DNA of 53,030 bases, taken from Nostoc sp. MG11 (GTDB lineage Bacteria > Cyanobacteriota > Cyanobacteriia > Cyanobacteriales > Nostocaceae). A model generated the notes under the pieces. That model saw only the letters and a program-made list of their open reading frames with translations, made no database searches and was not told the DNA's origin. Location: assembly GCF_014904695.1 (NCBI RefSeq), contig NZ_JACXXN010000037.1, forward strand, positions 1 to 53,030. Reading direction: 5' to 3'. Made by a program: the position numbers and the translations under genes. Shown piece by piece: positions 45,691 through 53,030 of the stretch (position 1 is its first letter; each line of letters opens with the position of its first letter).

Positions 45691-46617
45691 ATGACAACCT
45701 CTAGTTCAAAAACAACACTTGCTTCCACAAAAACCTGGGTTTGGCAAGATTTCTCTATCTGCTATCAAACCCAAGGAAGTACTGGGCCAGCTGTTGTTCT
45801 GGTGCATGGCTTTGGTGCTTGTTGGTGGCACTGGCGGAAAAACATACCTGTATTAGCAGAAAATTGCCGTGTTTATTCTATTGATTTGATTGGTTTTGGT
45901 GCTTCAGCTAAACCTCAACCGGGTGAAAAAATTACCTACACACTGGAAACTTGGGGACAGCAAGTAGCAGATTTTTGCCGCGAAGTCGTGGGTGAACCAG
46001 CTTTTTTGGTAGGAAATTCTATTGGCTGTATTGTAGTCATGCAAGCCGCAGTAACCAATCCAGATATTGCTTTAGGAGTTGCTCTGCTCAATTGTTCTCT
46101 ACGGCTCTTACACGATCGCAAACGGGCAACTCTACCTTGGTATCGTCGTGTCGGAGCACCTTTGTTACAACGCCTATTATCTATCAAACCACTTGGCAAG
46201 TTCTTTTTCAATCAAGTTGCTAAACCGAAAACAGTACGGAAGATTTTATTAAAAGCCTATGCTAATTCTGAAGTGGTAACAGATGAGTTGGTGGATATTC
46301 TCATGTCACCAGCAAGTGATCCCGGTGCTGTGGCTGTGTTTCTTGCCTTTACTGGTTATTCTACAGGGCCATTACCAGAAGACCTTTTACCACTGCTACC
46401 TTGTCCCGCGATCCTCTTGTGGGGAACTGCTGATCCTTGGGAACCAGTTGAGTTAGGGAGAGAATTAGCCAACTTCCCGCAAGTACTCAAGTTTATTCCC
46501 CTAGAAGGAGTAGGCCATTGTCCCCAAGATGAAGCTCCTGAGTTAGTAAATCCGATTTTACAAGATTGGGTTTGGGAGCGATTAGCGGTAATAAACTCGG
46601 AAAAGTTAGAGGCATAA
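45691..46617 (+). CDS. Alpha/beta hydrolase
   Basis: This 308-residue protein is an alpha/beta-hydrolase. The oxyanion segment is VVLVHGFGACWWHWRKN, the nucleophile is Ser110 in GNSIG, the acid is Asp248 in GTADPWEP, and the base is His276 in GVGHCPQDE. GFGAS.KP is the usual N-terminal cap motif of this group, which includes plant pheophytinase-like esterases. The substrate cannot be read from the sequence. A hairpin (46629-46657) follows the stop. Confidence 0.92.
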   Translation: MTTSSSKTTLASTKTWVWQDFSICYQTQGSTGPAVVLVHGFGACWWHWRKNIPVLAENCRVYSIDLIGFGASAKPQPGEKITYTLETWGQQVADFCREVVGEPAFLVGNSIGCIVVMQAAVTNPDIALGVALLNCSLRLLHDRKRATLPWYRRVGAPLLQRLLSIKPLGKFFFNQVAKPKTVRKILLKAYANSEVVTDELVDILMSPASDPGAVAVFLAFTGYSTGPLPEDLLPLLPCPAILLWGTADPWEPVELGRELANFPQVLKFIPLEGVGHCPQDEAPELVNPILQDWVWERLAVINSEKLEA

Positions 46618-46628
46618 TTTCTAATCAA

Positions 46629-46657
46629 TAACCCCCATCCTTCAAGCTTGGGGGTTA
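46629..46657 (+). terminator. Hairpin after hydrolase gene
   Basis: TAACCCCC (46629-46636) and GGGGGTTA (46650-46657) form an 8-bp stem with a 13-nt loop, 12 nt after the hydrolase stop. No T-tract follows, but stem strength suggests a transcript end. Confidence 0.6.
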
Positions 46658-46963
46658 CATACTTCAAGAATGATTCTATTGTATGTTTACACTTGTAAAG
46701 TCTGACGTAAAAAATTTATTTTTCAACTAATCAAAGTCATTTTTTCATCAATGCGGGCGAAGTAGAAAGGTAGGCACTAATCATATAGGTTTCCTTTCTT
46801 GTTTCTCAGCCGTTAATTTATTAAACGTCTTGAGAAAACAAAGAAGACTGTACAAACTCTCTCAAAACTTATTTTGTATTAAGCGAGTTATGCAAGTCAT
46901 CTCCTCCCCCGCTAATTACAACATTGAAACTACAAGACTACCTAATGAGTAGGCTTTAGCGAC
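46658..46963. other. Intergenic region between convergent genes
   Basis: AT-rich, no frame. It separates the hydrolase from the RiPP-like ORF on the opposite strand. Confidence 0.4.
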
Positions 46964-47140
46964 TTACCACCAACCGCGGCGGCCCCAGCGACGTCCGCGC
47001 CAACCGCCACCCCAGCGGCGTCCACGCCAACCTCCGCGCCAGCCCCCGCGCCAGCCGCCCCAGCGACCTCCAGATAAAAGCTGCTGTTCTTCTGTGGGTA
47101 AGTCTACAAGCAAATCGGATTTGATGACTTGATCTGACAT
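46964..47140 (-). CDS. RiPP-like precursor with Gly/Arg/Trp-only core
   Basis: A 58-residue peptide starts at the ATG at 47140 (GAGGT 8 nt upstream). A longer frame from 47155 has no such site. Residues 1-25 form a leader, MSDQVIKSDLLVDLPTEEQQ followed by LLSGG, of the type cleaved after Gly-Gly by C39 peptidase/ABC transporters in cyanobacterial bacteriocins. The 33-residue remainder contains only Gly, Arg and Trp (13 G, 11 R, 9 W) in repeats such as GGWRGGWRG. That is compatible with a cationic bacteriocin or modified peptide. No maturation enzyme or transporter is in the window, so the product is not established. Confidence 0.6.
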   Translation of the reverse strand: MSDQVIKSDLLVDLPTEEQQLLSGGRWGGWRGGWRGGWRGRRWGGGWRGRRWGRRGWW

Positions 47141-47584
47141 AATTATTGACCTCAATTTATTACATAGATGTTACACACATGTATACAACTAATTTAGTTG
47201 AGGTGTGTAATACCTACGCCTTTAGTTCTAGACATATTTTCTAGAGATTAAACTCTCCTAAAGTTAGAAACAAATATGCTAGAGATCTAGCTTTTGGCTG
47301 ACATTAGATTCAGTCTTTAGTTGAAGGAAATATACTACTTTGATTAATTAAATAATTTAGCTCATATTATGCACTTCAATTAGTATTACAAGTAGATTAC
47401 ATGTGGGTAAATCCAAAAATTATAACTTTGACACTTGTGTAAACTTAAAAAAAGAAATAAAACAGGAGAATTTCCCAGCTTTTGTCTATTTATTATTCAA
47501 ACAGCTAGTTATGCCAGGATATTTAATTTAAATTTGATTTCTACAGCAGCGGACTTGGTAACTTTGTTACAAGTAATCAACTAT
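47141..47584. promoter_or_regulatory. RiPP-like gene upstream region
   Basis: This 440-nt AT-rich gap includes a palindrome GCTAGAGATCTAGC near 47278 and a TTCTAGAC...TTTTCTAGAG pair at 47226-47248. These could be operator sites for the peptide gene. Boxes cannot be assigned with confidence. Confidence 0.35.
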
Positions 47585-48382
47585 TCACTCAATTTCTTCA
47601 CAGCGGATTAACAGTGTTTCCATTGCCTCAGCTAAGGAAATTAACTCTATCCAAGAAGAACCGCTAACTAAACTTTGGGCGTGAGCCAATCGGTTTCGCA
47701 ACTGTTCGGCAGATTTTAGGAAGCGTTCGCCAAACCTCTTAGACTTCAACCCAAGTTGCTGGAGAAGTTCTGGTTGATTTAAAACCAACTCTCGCTTATC
47801 GCAAAATTGTAAGTAATCTAATAAATCTGTTGCTTCGTTTCTTTCCTGACTCTCTCGCCATAGGCGTTGGGCAACTCTTAACCGCTCAGGTTTCAGGACT
47901 TGCTGCCAAGAATCTTGGGGATAATAAAGCCGCACTAACCGCAGCAAATTCATCTCTAGCAAGGTTACTAAACCAAACAGCAGCATCCGCGCGGGTGCTT
48001 TTTGCAAGTCACCACAGGTAATAATCCCACTCACTTGATTACAGTCAAGGACAAACAATCTAGGAGTTTGTTGTAGGATGGGTAGCAACTTCATTAATGG
48101 GGTGGAAATGGCGATGAGTTCTTTGGGATGAAATACCCGTTGATAGTCTTTACACTTGCCAGATTTGGCTTGCATCAAACTAGAGCGTTCGACATAGCCG
48201 CTAATAGTATCTCCCGTCTCAAGACCAACAACATCAAAATCCTGTGCGCGCATCCAATACAGCACCTCTGACACTTCAGCATCAGCTGGCACAGATTTCA
48301 AGGGTTCTGCCACATATTCAATTGTGATATTGTTTTCAAACAAACTCCGCAGGTCTTGGGAACGAGATTTTAGGTGTTTCAT
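47585..48382 (-). CDS. CBS-domain protein with HEPN-like C-terminus
   Basis: This 265-residue protein has a CBS-type pair in its N-terminal half: VPADAEVSEVLYWMRAQDFDVVGLE and LMKLLPILQQTPRLFVLDCNQVSGIITCGDLQKA. CBS pairs bind adenosine nucleotides or sense energy state. The C-terminal half is helical and ends in ERFLKSAEQLRNRLAHAQS, where R229-H234 fits the Rx4H motif of HEPN RNases. HEPN-like proteins often act in toxin or stress RNA cleavage. The fusion would make an energy-sensing RNase-like protein, an inference. No antitoxin gene is adjacent. Confidence 0.65.
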   Translation of the reverse strand: MKHLKSRSQDLRSLFENNITIEYVAEPLKSVPADAEVSEVLYWMRAQDFDVVGLETGDTISGYVERSSLMQAKSGKCKDYQRVFHPKELIAISTPLMKLLPILQQTPRLFVLDCNQVSGIITCGDLQKAPARMLLFGLVTLLEMNLLRLVRLYYPQDSWQQVLKPERLRVAQRLWRESQERNEATDLLDYLQFCDKRELVLNQPELLQQLGLKSKRFGERFLKSAEQLRNRLAHAQSLVSGSSWIELISLAEAMETLLIRCEEIE

Positions 48383-48574
48383 CTGTCTTTAGCCATAAGA
48401 CATCAGCAGGATTAGTATTTCATAGAAGCCTGCTTTGTGTCAGTGCAAGCTATGCACTCTTGTAGATGCCACTTGTGCAAAAATTGAGCGAAAAGCTGAA
48501 AGCGATCGCAGCCTTGCTAAATTTGAGTATGAACTGGGATTTTTTCTTGGCGCTTTGGCTTGGAACCAATGGCT

Positions 48575-48617
48575 AAAAACTTCAAGCGCCCAGACCCGAT
48601 GAGCCTGAGCGCTTGAA
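48575..48617 (-). terminator. Terminator of copper-binding protein gene
   Basis: On the minus strand CTG-GCGCTTGAA-type arms (48605-48617 with 48581-48593) pair 12 of 13 around an 11-nt loop, followed directly by GTTTTT. It lies 37 nt after the stop. Confidence 0.75.
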
Positions 48618-48654
48618 TATTAGGTTGCAGAGAAACTTCTGCTGGGTAGTGGAA

Positions 48655-49020
48655 TTAAGCAGGCATCATTTGCATAGATTTGCAAGATTCTGCACACTTA
48701 CGGCAGGCAGCGGCGCATTCCATCATCTTGGAGTCATCGCTCATTTTTTCACAAACCATTGCACAGCGATCGCACATTTCAGCACAAAGCATACAAGTGC
48801 GTCCCATGAACTCAGAACCGCCCATCATCATGTTCATACACATCATGCACATTTCCGAACAATCGCGCATCATGCTCATCATGCTCATGTCCATGTACTT
48901 ACCGCCTTTGCTCATGCAGTAAGCCATAGTTTCCATGCACATTTTATGACATTCCATGCAAGCATTCATGCAAGTTTGCATTTCGGTGGTCATGGATTCG
49001 GTCATCATCATCATCATCAT
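48655..49020 (-). CDS. Met/Cys-rich four-helix copper-binding protein (Csp-like)
   Basis: This 121-residue protein is extremely rich in Met and has 17 Cys. It matches the DUF326/Csp four-helix bundle proteins that store Cu(I) on Cys lining the bundle. Repeats of CxxxCxxC appear: CMNACMECHKMC, CSEMCMMCMNM, CMLCAEMCDRCAMVC and CAAACRKCAESC. The start has six consecutive Met codons (ATG repeat 49003-49020), preceded by AGGAG about 9 nt before the first. There is no signal peptide, so a cytosolic copper store is expected. The opposite-strand His-rich frames are shadows of the Met codons. Confidence 0.9.
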   Translation of the reverse strand: MMMMMMTESMTTEMQTCMNACMECHKMCMETMAYCMSKGGKYMDMSMMSMMRDCSEMCMMCMNMMMGGSEFMGRTCMLCAEMCDRCAMVCEKMSDDSKMMECAAACRKCAESCKSMQMMPA

Positions 49021-49366
49021 AAGAAATATCTCCTGATTTTTTGATGCATAGAGAGTGTCCTTAGAAGGACTACTTTTAACAGTAGTTCTATCTTTTTAAG
49101 GAGTCAATAGTATTTTTTATCCCAGATTTATAAGCCGGCTATTCCGATATAATTACCGGAAATTATGACTAATTCCACATAAAATTAGTGCTGTTTTCAC
49201 GAAAAGCATTACGAATTAAGGGTTACAAACTCCCATGATGAAGTAGAGATTTTCAAGCGATTAAGCTTTTAACTTGGTGAGCAAAATTTAAGTTGATATT
49301 TTACTAAGAACTTACGTCTTATTTTTTAACAAAGGGTTGCTGGACATAATAATTTATGAACTTCTA
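49021..49366. promoter_or_regulatory. Upstream region of copper-binding protein gene
   Basis: A 5'-leader hairpin-like element lies at about 49061-49089 (AGAA..ACTAC/GTAGTTCT, bulged). ATAATT-ACCGGA-AATTAT (49149-49166) is an inverted repeat that could be a regulator site. CopY/CsoR-type control is expected for such genes but the site here cannot be assigned. Confidence 0.35.
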
Positions 49367-50509
49367 TTAACTTGAAGATAGAGCATTTTCCAAATCAGCT
49401 TGTAAATCTAGCAGATGCTCAATTCCTACTGAAAGACGGACTAAATTATCGTTGATTCCGCGTTTGAGCCTTTCCGCTTCTGGTAGAGAACCGTGAGTCA
49501 TTTTTGCTGGATAGCAAAGCAGCGACTCCACCCCTCCTAAACTTTCAGCCAACAAAAATAACTTGAGTCGAGAAGCGAATCTTTCCACTTCAGCAAAACC
49601 GCCTTTTAATTCCAAACTTATCATCCCCCCAAAGCCAGACATTTGCTCTTTTGCTAGTTGATGTTGTTCATGACTAGGCAAACCTGGGTAATAAATTCGT
49701 TCAACTTTCGGATGCTTTTCTAAAAATTCAGCTAAAAATAAAGCGTTTTTTTCATGTTCGCGCATTCTTACAGCTAAGGTTTTAATACCTCGCAACACTA
49801 ACCAGCTATCAAAGGGACTAGGAATTGCTCCGATCGCATTTTGATAAAACTTCAGTTCAGTGTATAGTTGCTCGTTAGAAGTGATAAGTGCGCCACCAAT
49901 AATATCGCTGTGTCCGCCTAGATATTTAGTTGTGCTGTGAACTACAATGTCAGCGCCTAAATCTAGCGGTTTTTGAAAGTAGGGGCTAGCAAAGGTATTA
50001 TCAACTACTAAAATAATGTTGTGTTTACGGGCAATATTTGCCAGCACGGCAATATCAATAATTTTTAATAGTGGGTTGGTGGGAGTTTCAATCCAAATCA
50101 ACTTGGTATTGGGTTGAATGGCAGTTTCAAAATCAGCAATATGATCAATATCTACATAGGTAGTATTCACTCCCCAATTTTTCACAACCTTTTCTAGTAA
50201 ACGATAAGTACCACCATACAAATCATCACCAGCTATAATATGGTCGCCACTTTTAAGCAGACTTAATATAGTTGTAGTAGCAGCTAAACCAGAGGCGAAT
50301 GCTAAGCCAAATTTACCATTTTCAATTGAAGCTAAAGCCTCTTCTAAAGCTGTGCGGGTGGGGTTTCCAGTGCGAGAGTATTCATACCCTTTATGCTGGC
50401 CTATGGCATCTTGTTGGTATGTAGAAGTTAAATAAATGGGAACAATTACCGCACCTGTCTGGGAATCTGGTTGTTGTCCTTCATGAATCGCTCTAGTTTC
50501 AAATTCCAT
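49367..50509 (-). CDS. Cystathionine gamma-lyase/gamma-synthase family PLP enzyme
   Basis: This 380-residue enzyme has the family's YEYSRTGNPTRTALEEALA start region, FASGLAATTTIL, WIETPTNPLLKIIDIA, VVDNTFASPYFQKPL, and the PLP-lysine K195 in HSTTKYLGGHSD. Beside a cystathionine beta-synthase gene the gamma-lyase role (cystathionine to cysteine) is more likely than gamma-synthase, but the sequence does not separate them. It overlaps the upstream cystathionine beta-synthase gene by 11 nt (50499-50509), so translation is coupled. Confidence 0.9.
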   Translation of the reverse strand: MEFETRAIHEGQQPDSQTGAVIVPIYLTSTYQQDAIGQHKGYEYSRTGNPTRTALEEALASIENGKFGLAFASGLAATTTILSLLKSGDHIIAGDDLYGGTYRLLEKVVKNWGVNTTYVDIDHIADFETAIQPNTKLIWIETPTNPLLKIIDIAVLANIARKHNIILVVDNTFASPYFQKPLDLGADIVVHSTTKYLGGHSDIIGGALITSNEQLYTELKFYQNAIGAIPSPFDSWLVLRGIKTLAVRMREHEKNALFLAEFLEKHPKVERIYYPGLPSHEQHQLAKEQMSGFGGMISLELKGGFAEVERFASRLKLFLLAESLGGVESLLCYPAKMTHGSLPEAERLKRGINDNLVRLSVGIEHLLDLQADLENALSSS

Positions 50510-51884
50510 TGTTTTCTATTAATTCCTCTTGGGTTTGACTAATCCAATATCTAATTAAATCGGCTCTAGTAATTAATCCAATTGGGACACTATGTCGCGT
50601 AATAATAATCGCTGTTGTCCCCGATAAAAGCACTCGATAAGCTTCAGAAACCTCCACATCCTCATCCAGAATCGGCAGCGGTTTACCCATAACTGCTGAA
50701 ACTTCCTGGTTAGAAAAATTTATACCATCATGGAGAAATTTCATCAAAGAAGCTTCATTGAGGCTTCCTACTACGTGATTGTTATCAATTACAGGTAATT
50801 GCGATATATTCAGCTTTTGCAGGTAACTTGTGGCTTTGCTTAAAGTGTCGCGGGGACTAACAGCAACAATAGAGGGGAAATCTGTTTTCTGAGCCAAAAT
50901 TTCGCCAATTTTTATAGCTCTTACTGTTTTTCCTTCCCAAAAACCATTTTCTTGCATCCAGACATCAGAGTAGATTTTATTGATGTAGTTTCTTCCTGTA
51001 TCTGGTAATAACACTACAATATATTTGGGCTGCGATAATCGGGCTGCATATTTTAAGGCTGCGGCTACTGCTGTACCACAGGAACCTCCCACTAGTAAGC
51101 CTTCCTCTCGTGCAAGACGACGAGCCATATTAAAAGACTCTTTATCACTAACTCGAATCATTTCATCAACTATTTGGCGATTAAAAGTTTTAGGAATAAA
51201 GTCTTCACCAATCCCCTCAACTTTGTAAGATTTTGGCGCGTCGCCGGAAAGAATTGAACCCTCTGGATCTGCACCGACAATTACTATATTTGGATTTTGC
51301 TCTTTGAGATATTTGGCAACTCCTGAAATTGTGCCACCTGTTCCCATACCTGCAACAAAAACATCAATTTCACGATTACTATCTAACCAGATTTCTGGGC
51401 CTGTAGTTAAGTAATGAGCTAAAGGATTATGCGGATTTTCAAACTGATTTGGTCTATACGCTCCTGGTATTTCTTTGGCAAGTCTTTCCGCTACACCGTT
51501 ATAACTTTCTGGTGAGTCAGGTGCTACGGATGTGGGGGTAACAACTACTTCGGCACCATAAGCTTTGAGCAGGTTGATTTTATCCTGGCTCATTTTATCA
51601 GGCATTACAAAAATACAGCGATATTTTTTGACGGCTGCAATTAATGCTAGTCCTACACCTGTATTGCCTGCGGTAGCTTCAATAATTGTGCCACCTGGTT
51701 GCAGTTGACCTGTTTTTTCTGCGGCTTCAATCATGGTGAGAGCAATTCTGTCTTTGGTACTCCCGCCAGGATTGAGATATTCTACTTTGGTGTAGATAGT
51801 TGAGTGTATGTCTTCGGTAATTCTGTTAAGTCTGACTAATGGAGTTCTGCCAATTGCTTGCAAAATGTTGTCGTAAGTTGCCAT
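50499..51884 (-). CDS. Cystathionine beta-synthase
   Basis: This 461-residue PLP enzyme makes cystathionine from homocysteine and serine. The catalytic lysine is K44 in NPGGSTKDR. Other marks are EATAGNTGVGLAL, GMGTGGTISGVAKYLKE, and GEDFIPKTF. The C-terminal third carries two CBS motifs (DTLSKATSYLQKLNISQLPV and EVSEAYRVLLSGTTAIIIT), as in the mammalian and yeast enzymes. AAGGAG lies 5 nt before the ATG. With the following gene it forms a reverse transsulfuration operon. Confidence 0.9.
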   Translation of the reverse strand: MATYDNILQAIGRTPLVRLNRITEDIHSTIYTKVEYLNPGGSTKDRIALTMIEAAEKTGQLQPGGTIIEATAGNTGVGLALIAAVKKYRCIFVMPDKMSQDKINLLKAYGAEVVVTPTSVAPDSPESYNGVAERLAKEIPGAYRPNQFENPHNPLAHYLTTGPEIWLDSNREIDVFVAGMGTGGTISGVAKYLKEQNPNIVIVGADPEGSILSGDAPKSYKVEGIGEDFIPKTFNRQIVDEMIRVSDKESFNMARRLAREEGLLVGGSCGTAVAAALKYAARLSQPKYIVVLLPDTGRNYINKIYSDVWMQENGFWEGKTVRAIKIGEILAQKTDFPSIVAVSPRDTLSKATSYLQKLNISQLPVIDNNHVVGSLNEASLMKFLHDGINFSNQEVSAVMGKPLPILDEDVEVSEAYRVLLSGTTAIIITRHSVPIGLITRADLIRYWISQTQEELIENNGI

Positions 51885-52246
51885 AGTTTCTCCTTGTCAG
51901 TTGTGGGAGATATGTGTTTATGGGTGTTTCATGTTGGATGAGTTGGGATGATGTTTCACGCAGAGGAGCCAGTGCGTTGCGCGGGTTCCCCGCGTTGTAG
52001 CAACTGGCGTCGCGCAGAGGCGCAGAGGCGTGGAGAGAAGAAAGGGAGGTTAAGATGGTTGCAGGGTTAGCTGTAGTTTAAGTAAGTGTTATCTGAGAAT
52101 TTACGTAATTTTGATAATAGGCGTAATATCGATAGATTTATCGTAGTATATTCAGATCTCAGATTTAGATGGAATGCAACCGTTAATCTATATACTGAAT
52201 TATTGAGATTAATAGTCAACTATTAAGGTACTAATCCCAAATCATC
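51885..52246. other. Intergenic region with nested repeat
   Basis: The gap before the MBL gene holds a CGCAGAGG-type repeat interrupted by a GCCAGT...ACTGGC palindrome (51968-52008). The rest is AT-rich and includes the divergent promoters for the beta-synthase and the MBL gene. Confidence 0.5.
51959..52020. repeat. CGCAGAGG repeat interrupted by a 41-bp palindrome
   Basis: CGCAGAGG occurs at 51959-51966 and again at 52013-52020 (and a third time just after). Between them lies GCCAGT...ACTGGC (51968-52008), with a central GCGGGTTCCCCGC. The pattern looks like a small palindromic unit inserted in a CGCAGAGG array. Both motifs are common Nostoc repeats. Confidence 0.55.
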
Positions 52247-52846
52247 ATGAAATCTCTGCACCGTCCCGATCTTTATGGCTGGTCTAATTTCAATCCGGCA
52301 AGAAATATTGATTTCAATGGGATTGCCTGGATTCGTCCCGATGGCAACATCTTGATTGACCCAGTAGCCCTATCAAACCATGATTGGAATCACCTGAAAT
52401 CCCTCGGTGGTGTAGTTTGGATTGTACTAACTAACTCCGAGCATATCAGAGCAGCTAAAGAAATTGCTGATCAAACCTATGCCAAGATAGCCGGCCCTGT
52501 GGGAGAAAAAGATTCTTTCCCTATATTTTGCGATCGCTGGCTCTCTGATGGTGAAGAATTAGTACCAGGACTCCAGGTAATTGAACTGCAAGGTTCTAAA
52601 ACTCCCGGTGAACTAGCTCTACTGCTGGAGGAAACAACCTTGATTACAGGGGATTTAGTGCGAGCGCGCAAAGCAGGTAGCTTAACGATTTTACCAGATG
52701 ACAAGTTGCTGAATCGAGAAGAGGCGATCGCTTCTGTTCGCAGGTTGGCCCAACTAAGTCAGGTGGAAGCGGTGCTGGTGGGAGATGGTTGGCCAGTATT
52801 CCGAGATGGACACGAGCGCTTAAAGGAACTTGTGGCGACACTGTGA
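52247..52846 (+). CDS. MBL-fold protein without standard zinc motif
   Basis: This 199-residue protein resembles metallo-beta-lactamase-fold hydrolases: an early strand (IAWIRPDGNILIDPVAL), VVWIVLTNSEHIRAAKEI, a late TPGELALLLEETTLITGDLVRAR strand-turn and a C-terminal VLVGDGWPVFRDG. The expected HxHxDH motif is replaced by NSEHIRA, so only one His of the metal cluster remains and zinc catalysis is doubtful. It may bind a ligand or act as a non-enzymatic paralogue. Flanking genes do not indicate a pathway. Confidence 0.7.
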   Translation: MKSLHRPDLYGWSNFNPARNIDFNGIAWIRPDGNILIDPVALSNHDWNHLKSLGGVVWIVLTNSEHIRAAKEIADQTYAKIAGPVGEKDSFPIFCDRWLSDGEELVPGLQVIELQGSKTPGELALLLEETTLITGDLVRARKAGSLTILPDDKLLNREEAIASVRRLAQLSQVEAVLVGDGWPVFRDGHERLKELVATL

Positions 52847-53001
52847 TTAAGTTAGGGGGCGATGCTTGCGGTGGTTACAGCCTACGCACAGTTGAAGATT
52901 TGGGAAGTTGGGTGCGATCGCCTCACTCAACCATATAGAACCCATTTGACATCTTTTACTGTATTGAAGTAAAGTTACCGCAAAAGCCGTATCCAGCAGC
53001 C

Positions 53002-53030
53002 ATGCAGTACTCTAGCAGCCTAACAGACGA
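53002..53030 (+). CDS. Start of a probable IS5-type transposase (cut by window)
   Basis: Only the first codons are visible: MQYSSSLTD, then the edge. This N-terminus matches the opening of many cyanobacterial IS5-family transposases. No terminal inverted repeat can be checked with so little sequence. Confidence 0.4.

Noticed and set aside
48613-49044. His-rich plus-strand frame of 143 codons
   Set aside because: It is the complement of the Met-rich copper-binding gene; ATG codons read as His on the opposite strand.

Overview
The window looks like chromosomal DNA of a filamentous, heterocyst-type cyanobacterium (Nostocales, Nostoc-like). The octamer GCGATCGC (HIP1) is scattered throughout. 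Photosynthesis and plastid-type genes are present (psbX, ycf66, ccsA/ycf5, a ycf21-type chorismate lyase, ycf19/YggT). Short palindromic repeats of the Nostoc type sit between genes. A complete hmp chemotaxis-like cluster, known from hormogonium-forming Nostoc, is the largest block.

Layout. 1-6.5 kb: a truncated secreted protein, a zinc-ribbon protein paired with a two-repeat protein of unknown function, a staphylococcal-nuclease-type enzyme, a PEP-CTERM surface protein built from three DUF3574 repeats, a MITE-like repeat, and a ParD/ParE-type toxin-antitoxin pair beside a remnant resembling a ParA C-terminus. 6.5-12.5 kb: two peptidases (M16 and prolyl oligopeptidase) and a transglutaminase-like protein. 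12.5-25.6 kb: hmpA-hmpE on the minus strand (PatA-type regulator, CheY, CheW, MCP, CheA hybrid), with hmpF divergent on the plus strand. 25.7-37.9 kb: mostly housekeeping genes: tilS, a KGK protein, ccsA, a DUF3352 protein, chorismate lyase, tRNA-Leu(GAG), accC, yggT, psbX, ycf66, two short TolB-like lipoproteins and sdhB. 38-39.4 kb is a 1.4 kb gap before a cyAbrB (CalA-type) regulator. 40-46.6 kb: a CPBP protease, a geranylgeranyl-reductase-family flavoprotein, pyrH-frr, a redoxin, decayed coding DNA and an alpha/beta hydrolase. 46.9-53 kb: a RiPP-like precursor whose core contains only Gly, Arg and Trp, a CBS protein with a HEPN-like tail motif, a Met/Cys-rich copper-binding protein, a reverse transsulfuration pair, a divergent MBL-fold protein, and the first codons of a probable IS5-type transposase.

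How genes work together. hmpA-F form one signalling system that controls type IV pilus-driven gliding and polysaccharide secretion. The CBS/CGL pair turns homocysteine and serine into cysteine. pyrH and frr overlap and are probably co-transcribed. accC starts fatty-acid synthesis, chorismate lyase feeds plastoquinone synthesis, and ccsA serves c-type cytochrome assembly.

The least explained items are the Gly/Arg/Trp-only RiPP candidate, the CBS-HEPN-like protein, the zinc-ribbon/two-repeat pair at 1.5-2.8 kb, the triplicated DUF3574 surface protein and the perfect 17-bp hairpin before the nuclease gene. No CRISPR array, prophage or complete insertion sequence was seen.
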